Shown here piece by piece: positions 32,901 through 41,197 of a DNA stretch of 64,000 nucleotides. Both the position numbers and the translations under genes were made by a program. The notes under the pieces were generated by a model. The model made no database searches. It had not been told where the DNA came from and saw nothing but the letters and a program-made list of their open reading frames with translations. The stretch comes from a virus. Every line of letters begins with the position of its first letter. The stretch's first letter is position 1. The stretch lies in the IMG/VR virus record IMGVR_UViG_3300009183_000091, positions 1-64,000 of that record; one strand, given 5' to 3'.

Positions 32901-33698
32901 TGTATCTTTTACGAAATCTAACCTACTATACATTTCGGATTTATCAACTCCAGCTCTTTTAGCCATTGTTCCAACCATTCTATCCATAGCTACAGCAGAA
33001 GCAAATGATTTAACTCTATCAAGTCCAAATAACTCTCTATTAATTCTATATAAATCTCTAAAGTTTTTAGGTGTTATTCCAGACTTTTCAGCTACTTTAT
33101 CTTGCTCTTCAGAAGTTGGCTCTGTCACAACTTCTTCTGTTTTTGTGACAGGAGTAACAGTTTCAGTAACCTCAGCAGTAGGATTGTATTCAAACTTATT
33201 ATCACCTACTTTAGTAAATCCATTTTTCTCATAAAAGGATTCTAATCTGCCTAAATCAGTTTCTTCATCTAATTCAGTAGTAGCATCTAATACTACCTTC
33301 TTACCTAATTTATCGGCTTGTTTTTTAACGCTCTCAAGAACTTTAGTGCCTATTCCTTTACCTCTATTTTCTTTGCCTACATACACAGCTGTTAAGGATA
33401 AATCTTCCCCTTTTGGAGTTAATAAAACACTAGCATCAGGATTCTCCTTACTTACTTCAGTTGTTACCTCTTGAGCTACTTTGTAATTGTCTTTAGCTTC
33501 CGTCACAGGGACAGTAGGTTTAATAGCAGATGGAAGTTTAAATGAAGAAGCCATAGCCTCATCAGCTTTTATCCCTCTGATTTTTAAGTCGTTCTCCATC
33601 ATTACTTTGTCAAGATAACCTTCACTAAGTAACTTCTTAAATTCACTTTCAGAGTAGACCTTATCGTCTCCCTTTATCTGGTATTCACAATCTGCCAT
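26976..33698 (-). CDS. 2,240-aa polyvalent virion protein (GNAT, zincin, LPD domains)
   Basis: Giant protein of the cargo block. N terminus: GNAT acetyltransferase core (residues ~70-165; NRGKGIGTKVLESVKK and YEKNGFTKVG). Residues ~560-760: a polyvalent-protein domain with FLEEVQSDWGQEGKRRG and IAWTTGEQQNDRYNL. Residues ~957-965: zinc metallopeptidase-like LHELAHVYEHY. Long helical regions follow, and residues ~1860-1960 resemble a C-terminal large-polyvalent-protein domain (KLGDFIAITAPGGGG, EETERTQQPS). Such proteins are packed in virions and ejected to modify the host; the polyvalent class is established knowledge, but the role here is inferred. Confidence 0.85.
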   Translation of the reverse strand: MADCEYQIKGDDKVYSESEFKKLLSEGYLDKVMMENDLKIRGIKADEAMASSFKLPSAIKPTVPVTEAKDNYKVAQEVTTEVSKENPDASVLLTPKGEDLSLTAVYVGKENRGKGIGTKVLESVKKQADKLGKKVVLDATTELDEETDLGRLESFYEKNGFTKVGDNKFEYNPTAEVTETVTPVTKTEEVVTEPTSEEQDKVAEKSGITPKNFRDLYRINRELFGLDRVKSFASAVAMDRMVGTMAKRAGVDKSEMYSRLDFVKDTEQNVSKLEGVLFQGTVNGENVNLRNADVDVVNGFYSNTEKALSQVKQEKMSGNQWATQLLSRGGNKEEMSWTGLQDYLKENAANSISKSDIQQYLKDNRINVVEVVKESSDKRLSSFYTDPEESDSTLDFISRLDKNDLFIKQNPAKSWNIYSKSRPQRAILMEINNEDEANDIILNPEKYKGRKPIERTKYSDYQLKGEKENYKEVLITMPENMDAVKNYNFKLTEYNNLIKDIGLRMPTQQEKDQVNEMKSELSQLESKLPKDVSYQQGFAYVNEKYKSSHFDESNILVHLRMNTRTDADGNKVLFLEEVQSDWGQEGKRRGFKNKEVQKERDNIKKKVEKAEDEVKKLELKIENLKPLTKEEKTELYIERSRLKEAQMNVRNNRDFNALEEEINEIEKKSNNYESTKRKLKDKIYKLRFEGENSLSNLRDELYNFEQENENRGVENAPFVTDTNAWAKLGAKVALQEAVKQGATKIAWTTGEQQNDRYNLQNSVDRIEYSPNGDGTYKINVFDKGDDTQIIYRKEDATLKEIENTIGKDMAEKIQNDFGTKKELFHSAQKREENNPIRKISGEGLKVGGKGMKGFYGSTTEGNLGILGNVIKGLTKQEPKTVEIENVTKGRESDMTNYKDGEYQETSTQNSIDITPELKAEVEKGLALFQKDKGGKAKGAMVAMDGKAIIYALTDPNVSTPLHELAHVYEHYLTDTERNKILKAAGTKTWTTETSEYFARGFEKYLAEGKSPIESLNKIFENFKVWLTDIYSGIKGSEIDIKLNKEMKSIYDSMLKEEGAKTKQPTKEAQVAKSLADTLRKAKWNTPKGTTMVNIAPGLDKVWNATIETVAKAIEVGGVTAGNFRQSIDAGMKALRNTDAYKAITDPKERAKISSQYRKALVDLVPQHFNFNTDDLRASEFDAFNQELEAAKGKDIDPKAFNALKARAKKFVNDNLPVDNYKKTEVKSYVAKNFDKAKNVADIQKNLEAVNTLLEGKEAKIAEKSKEQLIKDITDKVKANSKKIISYNKKTGRKTGKISLPAQRKISELYKQGAFDSLDSMTQEELKILNDNIDNILTTGRADTKFDEITEDNRKRKDQAMFLEELGGKPVILNGKQKILDKFDDKNGVVVINGQSMNKSRFETFIKNNPKADLSNVKFYINEQSNVENLKSKTQGPLRRAKQSTLFAIRDLETAVKLLGKGSPKMRAWLENQIMKPIREAEYKKQDYIIRTIGEYNAKKREIFGTAGGRYTLNNSSGISAGETSLKGRESDSLTNAQVVHYYGLINNKDAEKRKTNIEILKKQNAINPQEIIDYMNNPKNKKLMDYYNLLNDMYNGDLADRFIPVIESLYGIEIEKGNYWPEPKSGASTDPGSILDLEGGNSSNISAIAPQMMHRNNASAYPFEAISADEMFNRYIESMAHAEQFIPVVQNVYSLLAKNNVPHLINKLNDVNRYNSFITDLGIVLTDKSPFQNDFVSRMANANALTTLLLRFKSISQQAVSALNYYTAGIKDGVYPHDVLIAPVPINKGEAKFMKEFFLDNSYLWTRITGGMATQDTQALKVGIDKFLESRIFNGANNKVHSNINQAIKDLTKLATNVSMSPIKLGDFIAITAPGGGGSFALAQFRNNVAKGQDFETAQENAMQRWFEETERTQQPSIARETISNATYQSTYRLLFPYLSANNAMVKKISKGLIDISDWKSLNNNERAQALSDVVYYTLFAGVPFGLISTGGIVAWLRYNEDDEEESDIKKNRILYDSFADNIQGNMGTLGISGLISKMALNTLRGRDFYNNIPVFQRMANIANVAVGLYNTEGDISKLDKTELNDFWKGWEPTEFEMRKMKKMTPAERDQYLKDNPFAVKKFYEEVAKEYENLNIFQKMGGSSKKSLNTILGKDNFNEMVESFGALLEGDADANEVLLQIKSRDKDFYFKDKKPDKFYDDNISPYLGKVKEEPKKRRSRGSSKPGQFPKQSFGPKIPKF

Positions 33699-33699
33699 G

Positions 33700-34167
33700 T
33701 TATTTTCCTAATTCTTGATCAATTAAAATAGGTTCACTTGTTCTGCTTAATCTAGCAATTAAATCTCCATACTCTCCTACGCTATCACTTTGTAGTTGTA
33801 TAAACTCATTAAATAAAACTTTACATTTAGGACTAGACTTCTCCCAAGCGTCTTCATACTCACCTAATAAATCCATCTCAGCTTCTAATGCAGCTTGAAG
33901 AGAGTCCATAAGGTCATTTATAGGCGATTTAACAGCAGATACTGCTCTTACCTCTAATTGCTCTCCCATGTTGTTCATGAAGTCCTCTAACTTGCTGTAA
34001 TGCTCTCTCTCAGTGTTTGATTCTTTTATGAAGAATGCAGCTGCTCCAAAGAAGTTTATACTCTTCATTGAGTTCGCTAAATGTAAGTAAAGCTGACTAG
34101 CTTCTAATTCCATCTGACCTAAGTCATTAATCATTTCTATTTCCTTCGGGCTTAGTAAATTTTCCAT
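33700..34167 (-). CDS. ferritin-like protein in the virion cargo cluster
   Basis: 155 aa, full ferritin length. MELEASQLYLHLA (Glu22), FFGAAAFFIKESNTEREHYS (Glu53, His56) and LEAEMDLLGEYE (Glu97) align by eye with E. coli FtnA ferroxidase ligands Glu17, Glu50, His53 and Glu94, and the C terminus ILIDQELG matches the ferritin IDKEL end. The Glu/Gln ligands of helix D are only partly kept (Glu132). It would form a four-helix bundle and possibly a cage that oxidises and stores iron. It lies 1-2 nt between two giant cargo genes, so co-expression is certain and virion packaging plausible. Confidence 0.85.
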   Translation of the reverse strand: MENLLSPKEIEMINDLGQMELEASQLYLHLANSMKSINFFGAAAFFIKESNTEREHYSKLEDFMNNMGEQLEVRAVSAVKSPINDLMDSLQAALEAEMDLLGEYEDAWEKSSPKCKVLFNEFIQLQSDSVGEYGDLIARLSRTSEPILIDQELGK

Positions 34168-34168
34168 A

Positions 34169-37100
34169 TTAACATTTCTTTTTAATTATATTATTGCTCT
34201 CTAGTTTGTTTACAATCGATGTAAATTTACTATCTATTTTTGTAATTCTTTCTACTTTATCCCCATATTTTTCATTAAATGCTTTCATTGCCTTAACTTT
34301 CTTAGCAGGACTCATTGAGTTTATACTAGATAATTCATCAAATTCATTAGTAGTCTTCGTCTCAGTAACTACTTCTGGAGCTTCTTTTACTTCCTCTGTA
34401 GTAGTAACTTCTTCCGTAGGAGTTATTTCTGTTTGTTCTTCTTGAACCATTCCACCAGGGCTAACCTCTTCTTCGCTTGTTTCAACGATAGGCTGGGTTT
34501 CGATAGATTCTTTCCCTTCTCCGACTTCACTTGATACCCTTGATTGGTTTTCTTTAACATTTTCTTGTTGTTTGTTTATAGTTTCAATAGTTTTATCTAC
34601 TATTGATTGTATATCGCTATTTACTTGATCTAATGGAGGATTAGATAAGGCGGATTGAGTAGGATCAAGTTTTTTAGCTTGCTCTTCTAATGTTTGCTTT
34701 TTCATTAGCAAGTCAACCATTTTAACTCTATCTTCTCCCTCTATCTCATTACTAATTTTATCATTTACCTCAACAAATTTATCAAAGTTTAATATTTGAT
34801 TTTCAGCTTGCTCCTTAGATATTTCGTTAGTTAATTGTCTGTTAGCAACATAAGCCATGTATTGCTTTTTTAATACTTCATTACTAGCCGTAAGTCTAAA
34901 TGCATCAAGATCCTTAGCACTCATGTCGCTTATATTACCTCCAGAGAATACCTCAACAGCTTTAAATGTACTACCTAACGCTCCACCTCCTATTCCCCCC
35001 ATAGCGGAAGCTTCAGCAGTCATGGATAAATAATCTTGCCAAGTAGCACCTGTATTAAACGCATCTAAATCTAACCAATTATCAGATAGTTCTTTCCATC
35101 CAATTTCTAATAATGCTGTAGATGCACCCTCTGCAATCGCCTCTCTAGGAGCAGATTTTAAACCAGTAGCAGATATAGCACCTATATTAGCGAATACCTC
35201 TGATTTAATAATCTTATCTACTACTTCTATTGAAGAGTTTTTAGGTATTTTAGCAAGAGCTTTATTTAAAATTGGCGTTAACATGTCTCCTAAAAAAGAA
35301 GAAGTGTTACCCTTCATAATAGCACCAAGACCTAAATCTTCTATAACACCCATTCCTATAGCGTAAGGAAGAGCAATAAGCTTTTTCTGATACTCTGGTA
35401 AATCCTTTAATTCAGGATTACTATACAATTCTTTATTAATATCAGCATAAGCAATAGAACCAAATCCTGCTATCTGCCCAGCTTTTTCTAATACAGTTCC
35501 TTTAGTTATCCTTGCAACAGGATTAATATAAACACCAGCTACAGATTCAGCTACACCTAATAATGATTTTGTAACAAATCCTTCTTCTTTAGCATAAGCT
35601 TCAGTCTTACCTAAATCAAAAAACCCTAACATTTCATCAGGCCATTCTTGAAGAAGCTTCATTTTTCTTTCAGCTGTTTCTTCTTTTGTCTCGCTAATAA
35701 TACCTACCGCTTTTTCTATATCCATCATTACATCAACAGTAGATGTTAATGATTTTACCCCACCGTTTACAATGCCTGAAACAAGAGAACCTACAACAGT
35801 ATTAGGCCCTTCAAAATTAGCTCTTTCACTTTGTACTACAGCAGCATAAGTTGACTCTATATCTTTCTGAACTCCCTTTAATTGAGCCATAGTTTGATTT
35901 ACCTCAGCTTCTGTAGCTGTAATATTATCGTATAATCCTTTATTACCTTGTATAGCTTTATTAGCATTTGTAATAGAGGTATTTAGATTTGTTTGTAGTT
36001 CAGTTATCTTATTAGATAATTGAGTTACTTTTTGGGTATATACATCATCACCCATTAAATCTCTTTCTTTTTCAAGTAAGTCTATTTCAGAAGCTAGTTT
36101 CTTTTGTTGATCTCTTGTGCTTTTTTTCATAGCTTCTAACCTCTGTAAATCTGGTGTTACAGCTTCGTTATATTGCTTTGATTTTTGAGTAAGTACCTCA
36201 AGTTTTTTACCTAATTCATCTTGTTCATTCTGTAAGAAATCAGTAAACTCACTAGTATTTAATTTTTTAGTGTTAGGTGCGTATATAGATTCTCCCTCAA
36301 ACCCTTTACCAAAAGATACAGAAATAGGATTGCCCTTTTTATCAAATGAATAAAATAAAGATTGATTGTTTCTAGCTACTTCTCTTTGAGTTAATTTAGT
36401 AAATGCGTTTACAGGATCGTTATAAGCCATCCAGTCATATACATATTTTTGAGCAGGAGTTTCTTGAACTCCACTTAACCATGACTTCAATTTAGCTACT
36501 CTATCTTTATCTTGCTCGCTATCTTCTCCTAAATCTATCTCTAGGTTACTAACCATTGTTCCTTTAGGGGCAATTAAAAGAACTCTATCCATGTCAAAAA
36601 TAGTAGCTCTTTCATACAGGTCTTTATCTCCTCCTGTAAAAAGAGTAGAACCTAAAGGCTTAACTGTTATTCCTAATCCTATTCCTTCAATGTAATCTTT
36701 AAAGTCTCCTTGACTTTGATTAATCAAGTTGACATCTATTCCAGTGATAGGTTTAATATAAGTAGATAAATTCTTATTAGCCCATTTCTCAACTTCTTCA
36801 ACATTTTTAAACGTATTAAACGGAGTGTCCTTAAACTTTGTTTTACCGTAAGTAATATTAGATACTTTACCTGTTTGATTAAATTCATAAAAAGGATTGT
36901 TAGCTCCTACTTTATATTCTTCACCATTAACAAATACACTACCTTGCAATTCTTCAGCTATTCTAGTGTCTTCCTTACTCTTTTTAGATAGACTAGCTAA
37001 ATATCTTTTTTGAGCATCTGCGGTAGAATCATCCATTACACCAGTAAGACCAACACCAAAGAAAGGGTCATCACCTTTTAAAAATGGTTCTCCATTTTCA

Positions 37101-38821
37101 TCTAATGCTCTTAATAATCTTTTTTGAAGGTTAAATGTGCTTCTTTTAAATTTACCTGGAGATCTTACTACATTGCCTTGGTCATCAGTAGTAGTCATTC
37201 CGTACTTTTCCCAATAACTTAATGTTCTTGGCGGTATAAAATACGGATCGCTATCTGATGCTTTTATATCATAAGTCTTATATTGAAAACTATCTTTATT
37301 CCAAGAACTTATACCATATCCATTTTTGTTTCTTTTCTTCTGATCATCGTTCTCTTGAATATCTTTAAATAAAGTTACTTTTTGACCATTATCTAAAGTG
37401 ACGGTAACAGGAGGTAATATTCCCCAGTTAGGCAATAAAGCCGCTTTAAACTTTCCTTGTTCTTTACCATCGTTAGATCTTGACCAATTAACAGAACTTC
37501 TTAATATCTTATCAATAGCCATAAGTTCATTAGGCTTCATGTTGTATTGAGAGATGATACTGTTAGTGTGTTTAGCTGCTGCTTGTTCTCTACTTAACCC
37601 TTCTTTAGACATATATCTTTCTATAGTGCCTTCTCTTGCAAATAAATCTAATACAGCAACTATAGCGGTAGTATTATCTTTTATTTTATCTCCATATCTT
37701 CCACCTATTTGTTTGTCTCCATCAAATTGTATTCTATCATTAAATACATTTTTAGCAATAGTATTTTTTCTAAAATCAAATGGATCTTTAACAACCCACT
37801 TGTCAGGATAATAAGTATAATCTTTTTCACCTTCTGGAGCAGGAGGTAAACAAGGACCTGGAGATCCATAACTGGGAGAGTCTTTATTCATGCACAGCCC
37901 TTTAAAAGACTTCTTATGTGCGTACCTTGTTTCTTTTTTAGTAGCTTTTAATTCTTCTTTAACATACTCATTCTTACTTAATGAATTAAGTTGCTTATCT
38001 AAAGAATTTATTTTCTTTCTTAAATCAGAAAAATCTCCTTTTCTTTTTTCTTGTTTTGCTAAATCAAAAGATTGTTGAGCTGATTGTAAGTCTTCTAATA
38101 TACTATAATATTCATTAAGAGAATTTTGTTTCAACTCTTTTTTCTCTACGTCTTCAATGTTTTTTTCTATTTCTTTTCTTTCATCAGAAGATAAAGTAGC
38201 TGTAGTAGGATCATAATCTATTCCTACTTGTTTTAAACTTTCAGGATTAACATCAAGTCCAGATGTTGAAGAAATTTCATAATCGGTTTCAGGCGCACTA
38301 AAAAAACTATTTTTGTTAAATTCAGTTTTCTCCTTATCTAAAGGTTCTTCTATTAATCCATTTCTTCTTTGAAACTGAAGTATTCTATCTAACTCTGAAT
38401 CATAAGGCTCTTCTGGTATATTCTCAAAAGATGCATCAAATGAAAGTGGATCTTCATAATCATTAAATGGAAGATTTTGATCCTCTTCATCAATAGGAGA
38501 TTCATAAGGAGTAAACTCATCATTTTCTTCTGTTATATCAGATGGAGGTATTACTGGCTCTACAACAGGTAAAGAAGGAACTTCTCCTTGGAATGCTTCC
38601 TGATCAGCTATACCTCCTGTTGATTCAACTCCTATAACTTCTGGCTCTGTCATCTGACGTTGAACAGGAGGCTCTATAGGTGTTTCAGTAGGCGTTACTT
38701 CTGCTGGTGCTTTTATATTAACATCAAATTGCTCTGGAGTAACAGGTTCTTGAGTCTGTATCTGTACAGTCTCTCCCTCTCCTCCAGTCTGAGTATTCAT
38801 TAAGTTTTCTTCAACTGCCAT
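34169..38821 (-). CDS. 1,550-aa internal virion (cargo) protein
   Basis: Acidic, Pro/Glu-rich disordered N terminus (to about residue 170), then helical and coiled-coil regions (KQLNSLSKNEYVKEELKATK; SEIDLLEKERDLMGDD). Hydrophobic Gly-rich segments near residues 1005-1020 and 1277-1290 (MGGIGGGALGSTFKAVEVF) could insert in a membrane. The tail is acidic/Thr rich, ending in KKC. No enzyme signature recognised. Size and position match crAss-like cargo proteins or ejected core proteins. Own -7 box at 38841-38848. Confidence 0.75.
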   Translation of the reverse strand: MAVEENLMNTQTGGEGETVQIQTQEPVTPEQFDVNIKAPAEVTPTETPIEPPVQRQMTEPEVIGVESTGGIADQEAFQGEVPSLPVVEPVIPPSDITEENDEFTPYESPIDEEDQNLPFNDYEDPLSFDASFENIPEEPYDSELDRILQFQRRNGLIEEPLDKEKTEFNKNSFFSAPETDYEISSTSGLDVNPESLKQVGIDYDPTTATLSSDERKEIEKNIEDVEKKELKQNSLNEYYSILEDLQSAQQSFDLAKQEKRKGDFSDLRKKINSLDKQLNSLSKNEYVKEELKATKKETRYAHKKSFKGLCMNKDSPSYGSPGPCLPPAPEGEKDYTYYPDKWVVKDPFDFRKNTIAKNVFNDRIQFDGDKQIGGRYGDKIKDNTTAIVAVLDLFAREGTIERYMSKEGLSREQAAAKHTNSIISQYNMKPNELMAIDKILRSSVNWSRSNDGKEQGKFKAALLPNWGILPPVTVTLDNGQKVTLFKDIQENDDQKKRNKNGYGISSWNKDSFQYKTYDIKASDSDPYFIPPRTLSYWEKYGMTTTDDQGNVVRSPGKFKRSTFNLQKRLLRALDENGEPFLKGDDPFFGVGLTGVMDDSTADAQKRYLASLSKKSKEDTRIAEELQGSVFVNGEEYKVGANNPFYEFNQTGKVSNITYGKTKFKDTPFNTFKNVEEVEKWANKNLSTYIKPITGIDVNLINQSQGDFKDYIEGIGLGITVKPLGSTLFTGGDKDLYERATIFDMDRVLLIAPKGTMVSNLEIDLGEDSEQDKDRVAKLKSWLSGVQETPAQKYVYDWMAYNDPVNAFTKLTQREVARNNQSLFYSFDKKGNPISVSFGKGFEGESIYAPNTKKLNTSEFTDFLQNEQDELGKKLEVLTQKSKQYNEAVTPDLQRLEAMKKSTRDQQKKLASEIDLLEKERDLMGDDVYTQKVTQLSNKITELQTNLNTSITNANKAIQGNKGLYDNITATEAEVNQTMAQLKGVQKDIESTYAAVVQSERANFEGPNTVVGSLVSGIVNGGVKSLTSTVDVMMDIEKAVGIISETKEETAERKMKLLQEWPDEMLGFFDLGKTEAYAKEEGFVTKSLLGVAESVAGVYINPVARITKGTVLEKAGQIAGFGSIAYADINKELYSNPELKDLPEYQKKLIALPYAIGMGVIEDLGLGAIMKGNTSSFLGDMLTPILNKALAKIPKNSSIEVVDKIIKSEVFANIGAISATGLKSAPREAIAEGASTALLEIGWKELSDNWLDLDAFNTGATWQDYLSMTAEASAMGGIGGGALGSTFKAVEVFSGGNISDMSAKDLDAFRLTASNEVLKKQYMAYVANRQLTNEISKEQAENQILNFDKFVEVNDKISNEIEGEDRVKMVDLLMKKQTLEEQAKKLDPTQSALSNPPLDQVNSDIQSIVDKTIETINKQQENVKENQSRVSSEVGEGKESIETQPIVETSEEEVSPGGMVQEEQTEITPTEEVTTTEEVKEAPEVVTETKTTNEFDELSSINSMSPAKKVKAMKAFNEKYGDKVERITKIDSKFTSIVNKLESNNIIKKKC

Positions 38822-38840
38822 AAAATTATATCTATAAATG

Positions 38841-38848
38841 CAAATTTA
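38841..38848 (-). promoter_or_regulatory. -7 box for the 1,550-aa gene
   Basis: The - strand reads TAAATTTG inside the 31-nt spacer between the 777-aa gene and this gene, 20 nt before the ATG. Gives the cargo block (1,550 aa, ferritin, 2,240 aa) its own start. Confidence 0.55.
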
Positions 38849-38852
38849 ATAA

Positions 38853-41186
38853 TTAATTGCCAGGTTCGCTTGAATAGGTTGAACCAGATTGACCATCAGA
38901 TCCTTTACCACCTCCAGCATTTAAATTCTTAGCTCCAAATTTAGGATCTTGACCAGCAGCATTATTATATCCAATTATAGCTGATGCATTGTAACCATTA
39001 GGTGTTCTAAGTACATCATCACTTGTTCTCCACTCAACGTTATTAGGGGTATATTCTCTTACACCTGTGGTTGGATTAAGTTCTCCTGGAGTAAACATAA
39101 CTCCATATTGATTTCCTATATAATTATTCCCTTCCTTTCTTACTACATTTTCAGTGACACCAAAATATCCATCATTAGGCACACTAAACGCAGAACCATT
39201 TTTATTTGAAAGATACATTGATTGTCCATTTTTAGCAGCCGCTTCATTACCCCTAGTTATTTCAGAAGCAGCAACAAATTGCTGTCTCCATTCTCCTTTA
39301 GGATTCATCATCCAAACCTTATATTCTTTATTCGTTGTTTTACCTGCTGCAATTTTAGGGTCAGTAACACGTAAAGATGTTTCAGTTAGGTTACCTCCTT
39401 CCATTGCTTCAATCTGCGCCCTAGTATCGCTATTGTGATCTTCTCTTGACTTATTAAATCTCCAATTCTCAGCATCAATTCTATCTTTATTAGCTTTATA
39501 AGATAAATCTTGACCTCTTCTTTCAGTATATCCATTAGCCTCATTAGTTATAGTGCTAATGATACTTTCTTTAGGCATTTGAGCGAACATATATCTACTA
39601 ACAGAATCAATAACAGCATCTCTCTCTGACTTAGGCAAATCAGGCATGTGTCCTTCTATCCATTCTGTTACTATATTTTCATATCCAAAATCATAGTATT
39701 TTCTTTTTAATTGAGCATAAGTTTCATAATCAGGACTTGTGCTTTTTAACTGTTGAATAAGACTATTCATTTCTTTTATCTCATCAGGATTAAAGTTTTT
39801 TCCAGTCTTCATATTTATAGCCCTTTCAATAGCTCCCTTATCCATTAACTGTTTTACGATTTCATCAGCTTGTTTATAAGCATCAGGTATCTCTCTAATG
39901 TTTTTCTCTAAATCAGATATATTCTTAGTTCCATCAAAATAACCTTCCACTTCTCCTGGCAACATACCAGCATTAAAGTTATTCAACATCTTTAACATTC
40001 TCTCATTGGCCCAAACAGCAGGCTTACCATCAGCTGTAACTAATTTGCTTCTAAGATCTTTAAAGTTCTCATTTACCTTTAGGAAGTTTTCAGCTATAGA
40101 TTGTTGTTGACGAAGGCCTTTTAAGAAATCAGTATTTCTCATTAATTCTTCTGGCTTGTCTTTAAAAGCATCTAACCATGGAGCTATCCAATCCATGTGC
40201 TTTTCAGCAAAGTAAGGTTTAAATTGTTTAGCAATATCAGGCATTTCCTTTAATTGATCAACTAACGCTTCCTTCTTTTTAATCTCAGTAGCAATAGCCC
40301 TTTTCCTAGCGTCATATAGCCCTAGTGGTAATAATCCTCCTGCTCCTGAATATATCGTCTGAGAACCAATCCTACTGCCTGTAAATGTACCTACAGCAAT
40401 GTTTCTTCCAGCTTCAGGATAATAGTCTTGAAGTCCTAGTTTTTCTATTACTAATTGAGGAGCTTTAACTTTTGCTTGTCTTGCTTGCTCGTATATTTCT
40501 TCTCTTGAAGGTGCTTGATAGTTCTCTCCTTTAGTAACAAGTGATGTCCATTCTTCTTGATTTGGTGGGACAGCTCCTGTTATTCCTGCTACTGTTGCTC
40601 CACTTCCCCCTACAGCTGCTGGTGCATTGGGGTCTGTAGTAGGTATATTATTCTGTGTTGTTGTTTCTTTTTTAACTTGGTTATCTATCTCCTCATCTGT
40701 TGTATCAATTTCTTTCTCAACTACATTTGTAGCTGCTAGTAACTGTTCTTTCTCTTGAAGTGTAGGTTTAGGATCAGCAACAATTTTCTCAGTCATTGCT
40801 TTTTTAATAGCTGAGCCTGTATTAGGGTCATCAGCATTTAAAGCCGTAAATTGTTCAGCTGTTACAGGGGTAGCTTCTATTACTTCTCTATATCCTAGTC
40901 TTGAAGATAGCCCATCTTTTTTATATCCGTACTCTTTATTAACTAGAGCATTAGGGTCATTATAAGTAGTGCCTTGTTTTGTGCCTGTTAAAGGGTCAGA
41001 TGCTTTAGGTTCAAAAGGTTTCTTAACGTCTCTTATTTCTTTTTTAGAATAAAGTTTTTCTCCACCCATTTCCTCACGACCAGCATTGATAGACTTCATT
41101 TGTCTTCTCTCCTGACGTATCTCTTTCTTAGTCTTTTGAGTATTCGGAGTTCCTTCTTCTGGATCTTCTATATTTTTTTTAGCCAT
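38853..41186 (-). CDS. 777-aa internal virion (cargo) protein
   Basis: Lys/Glu-rich N terminus (GTPNTQKTKKEIRQERRQMK), a disordered Pro/Thr region to about residue 240, and then a long helical body. The C terminus is Gly/Asn/Ser rich (AGGGKGSDGQSGSTYSSEPGN). There is no catalytic motif. In podoviruses of this layout the proteins between the tail muzzle and the giant polyvalent protein are internal or ejected. Follows the 220-aa gene by 11 nt. Confidence 0.7.
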   Translation of the reverse strand: MAKKNIEDPEEGTPNTQKTKKEIRQERRQMKSINAGREEMGGEKLYSKKEIRDVKKPFEPKASDPLTGTKQGTTYNDPNALVNKEYGYKKDGLSSRLGYREVIEATPVTAEQFTALNADDPNTGSAIKKAMTEKIVADPKPTLQEKEQLLAATNVVEKEIDTTDEEIDNQVKKETTTQNNIPTTDPNAPAAVGGSGATVAGITGAVPPNQEEWTSLVTKGENYQAPSREEIYEQARQAKVKAPQLVIEKLGLQDYYPEAGRNIAVGTFTGSRIGSQTIYSGAGGLLPLGLYDARKRAIATEIKKKEALVDQLKEMPDIAKQFKPYFAEKHMDWIAPWLDAFKDKPEELMRNTDFLKGLRQQQSIAENFLKVNENFKDLRSKLVTADGKPAVWANERMLKMLNNFNAGMLPGEVEGYFDGTKNISDLEKNIREIPDAYKQADEIVKQLMDKGAIERAINMKTGKNFNPDEIKEMNSLIQQLKSTSPDYETYAQLKRKYYDFGYENIVTEWIEGHMPDLPKSERDAVIDSVSRYMFAQMPKESIISTITNEANGYTERRGQDLSYKANKDRIDAENWRFNKSREDHNSDTRAQIEAMEGGNLTETSLRVTDPKIAAGKTTNKEYKVWMMNPKGEWRQQFVAASEITRGNEAAAKNGQSMYLSNKNGSAFSVPNDGYFGVTENVVRKEGNNYIGNQYGVMFTPGELNPTTGVREYTPNNVEWRTSDDVLRTPNGYNASAIIGYNNAAGQDPKFGAKNLNAGGGKGSDGQSGSTYSSEPGN

Positions 41187-41197
41187 GATGTTATCCT

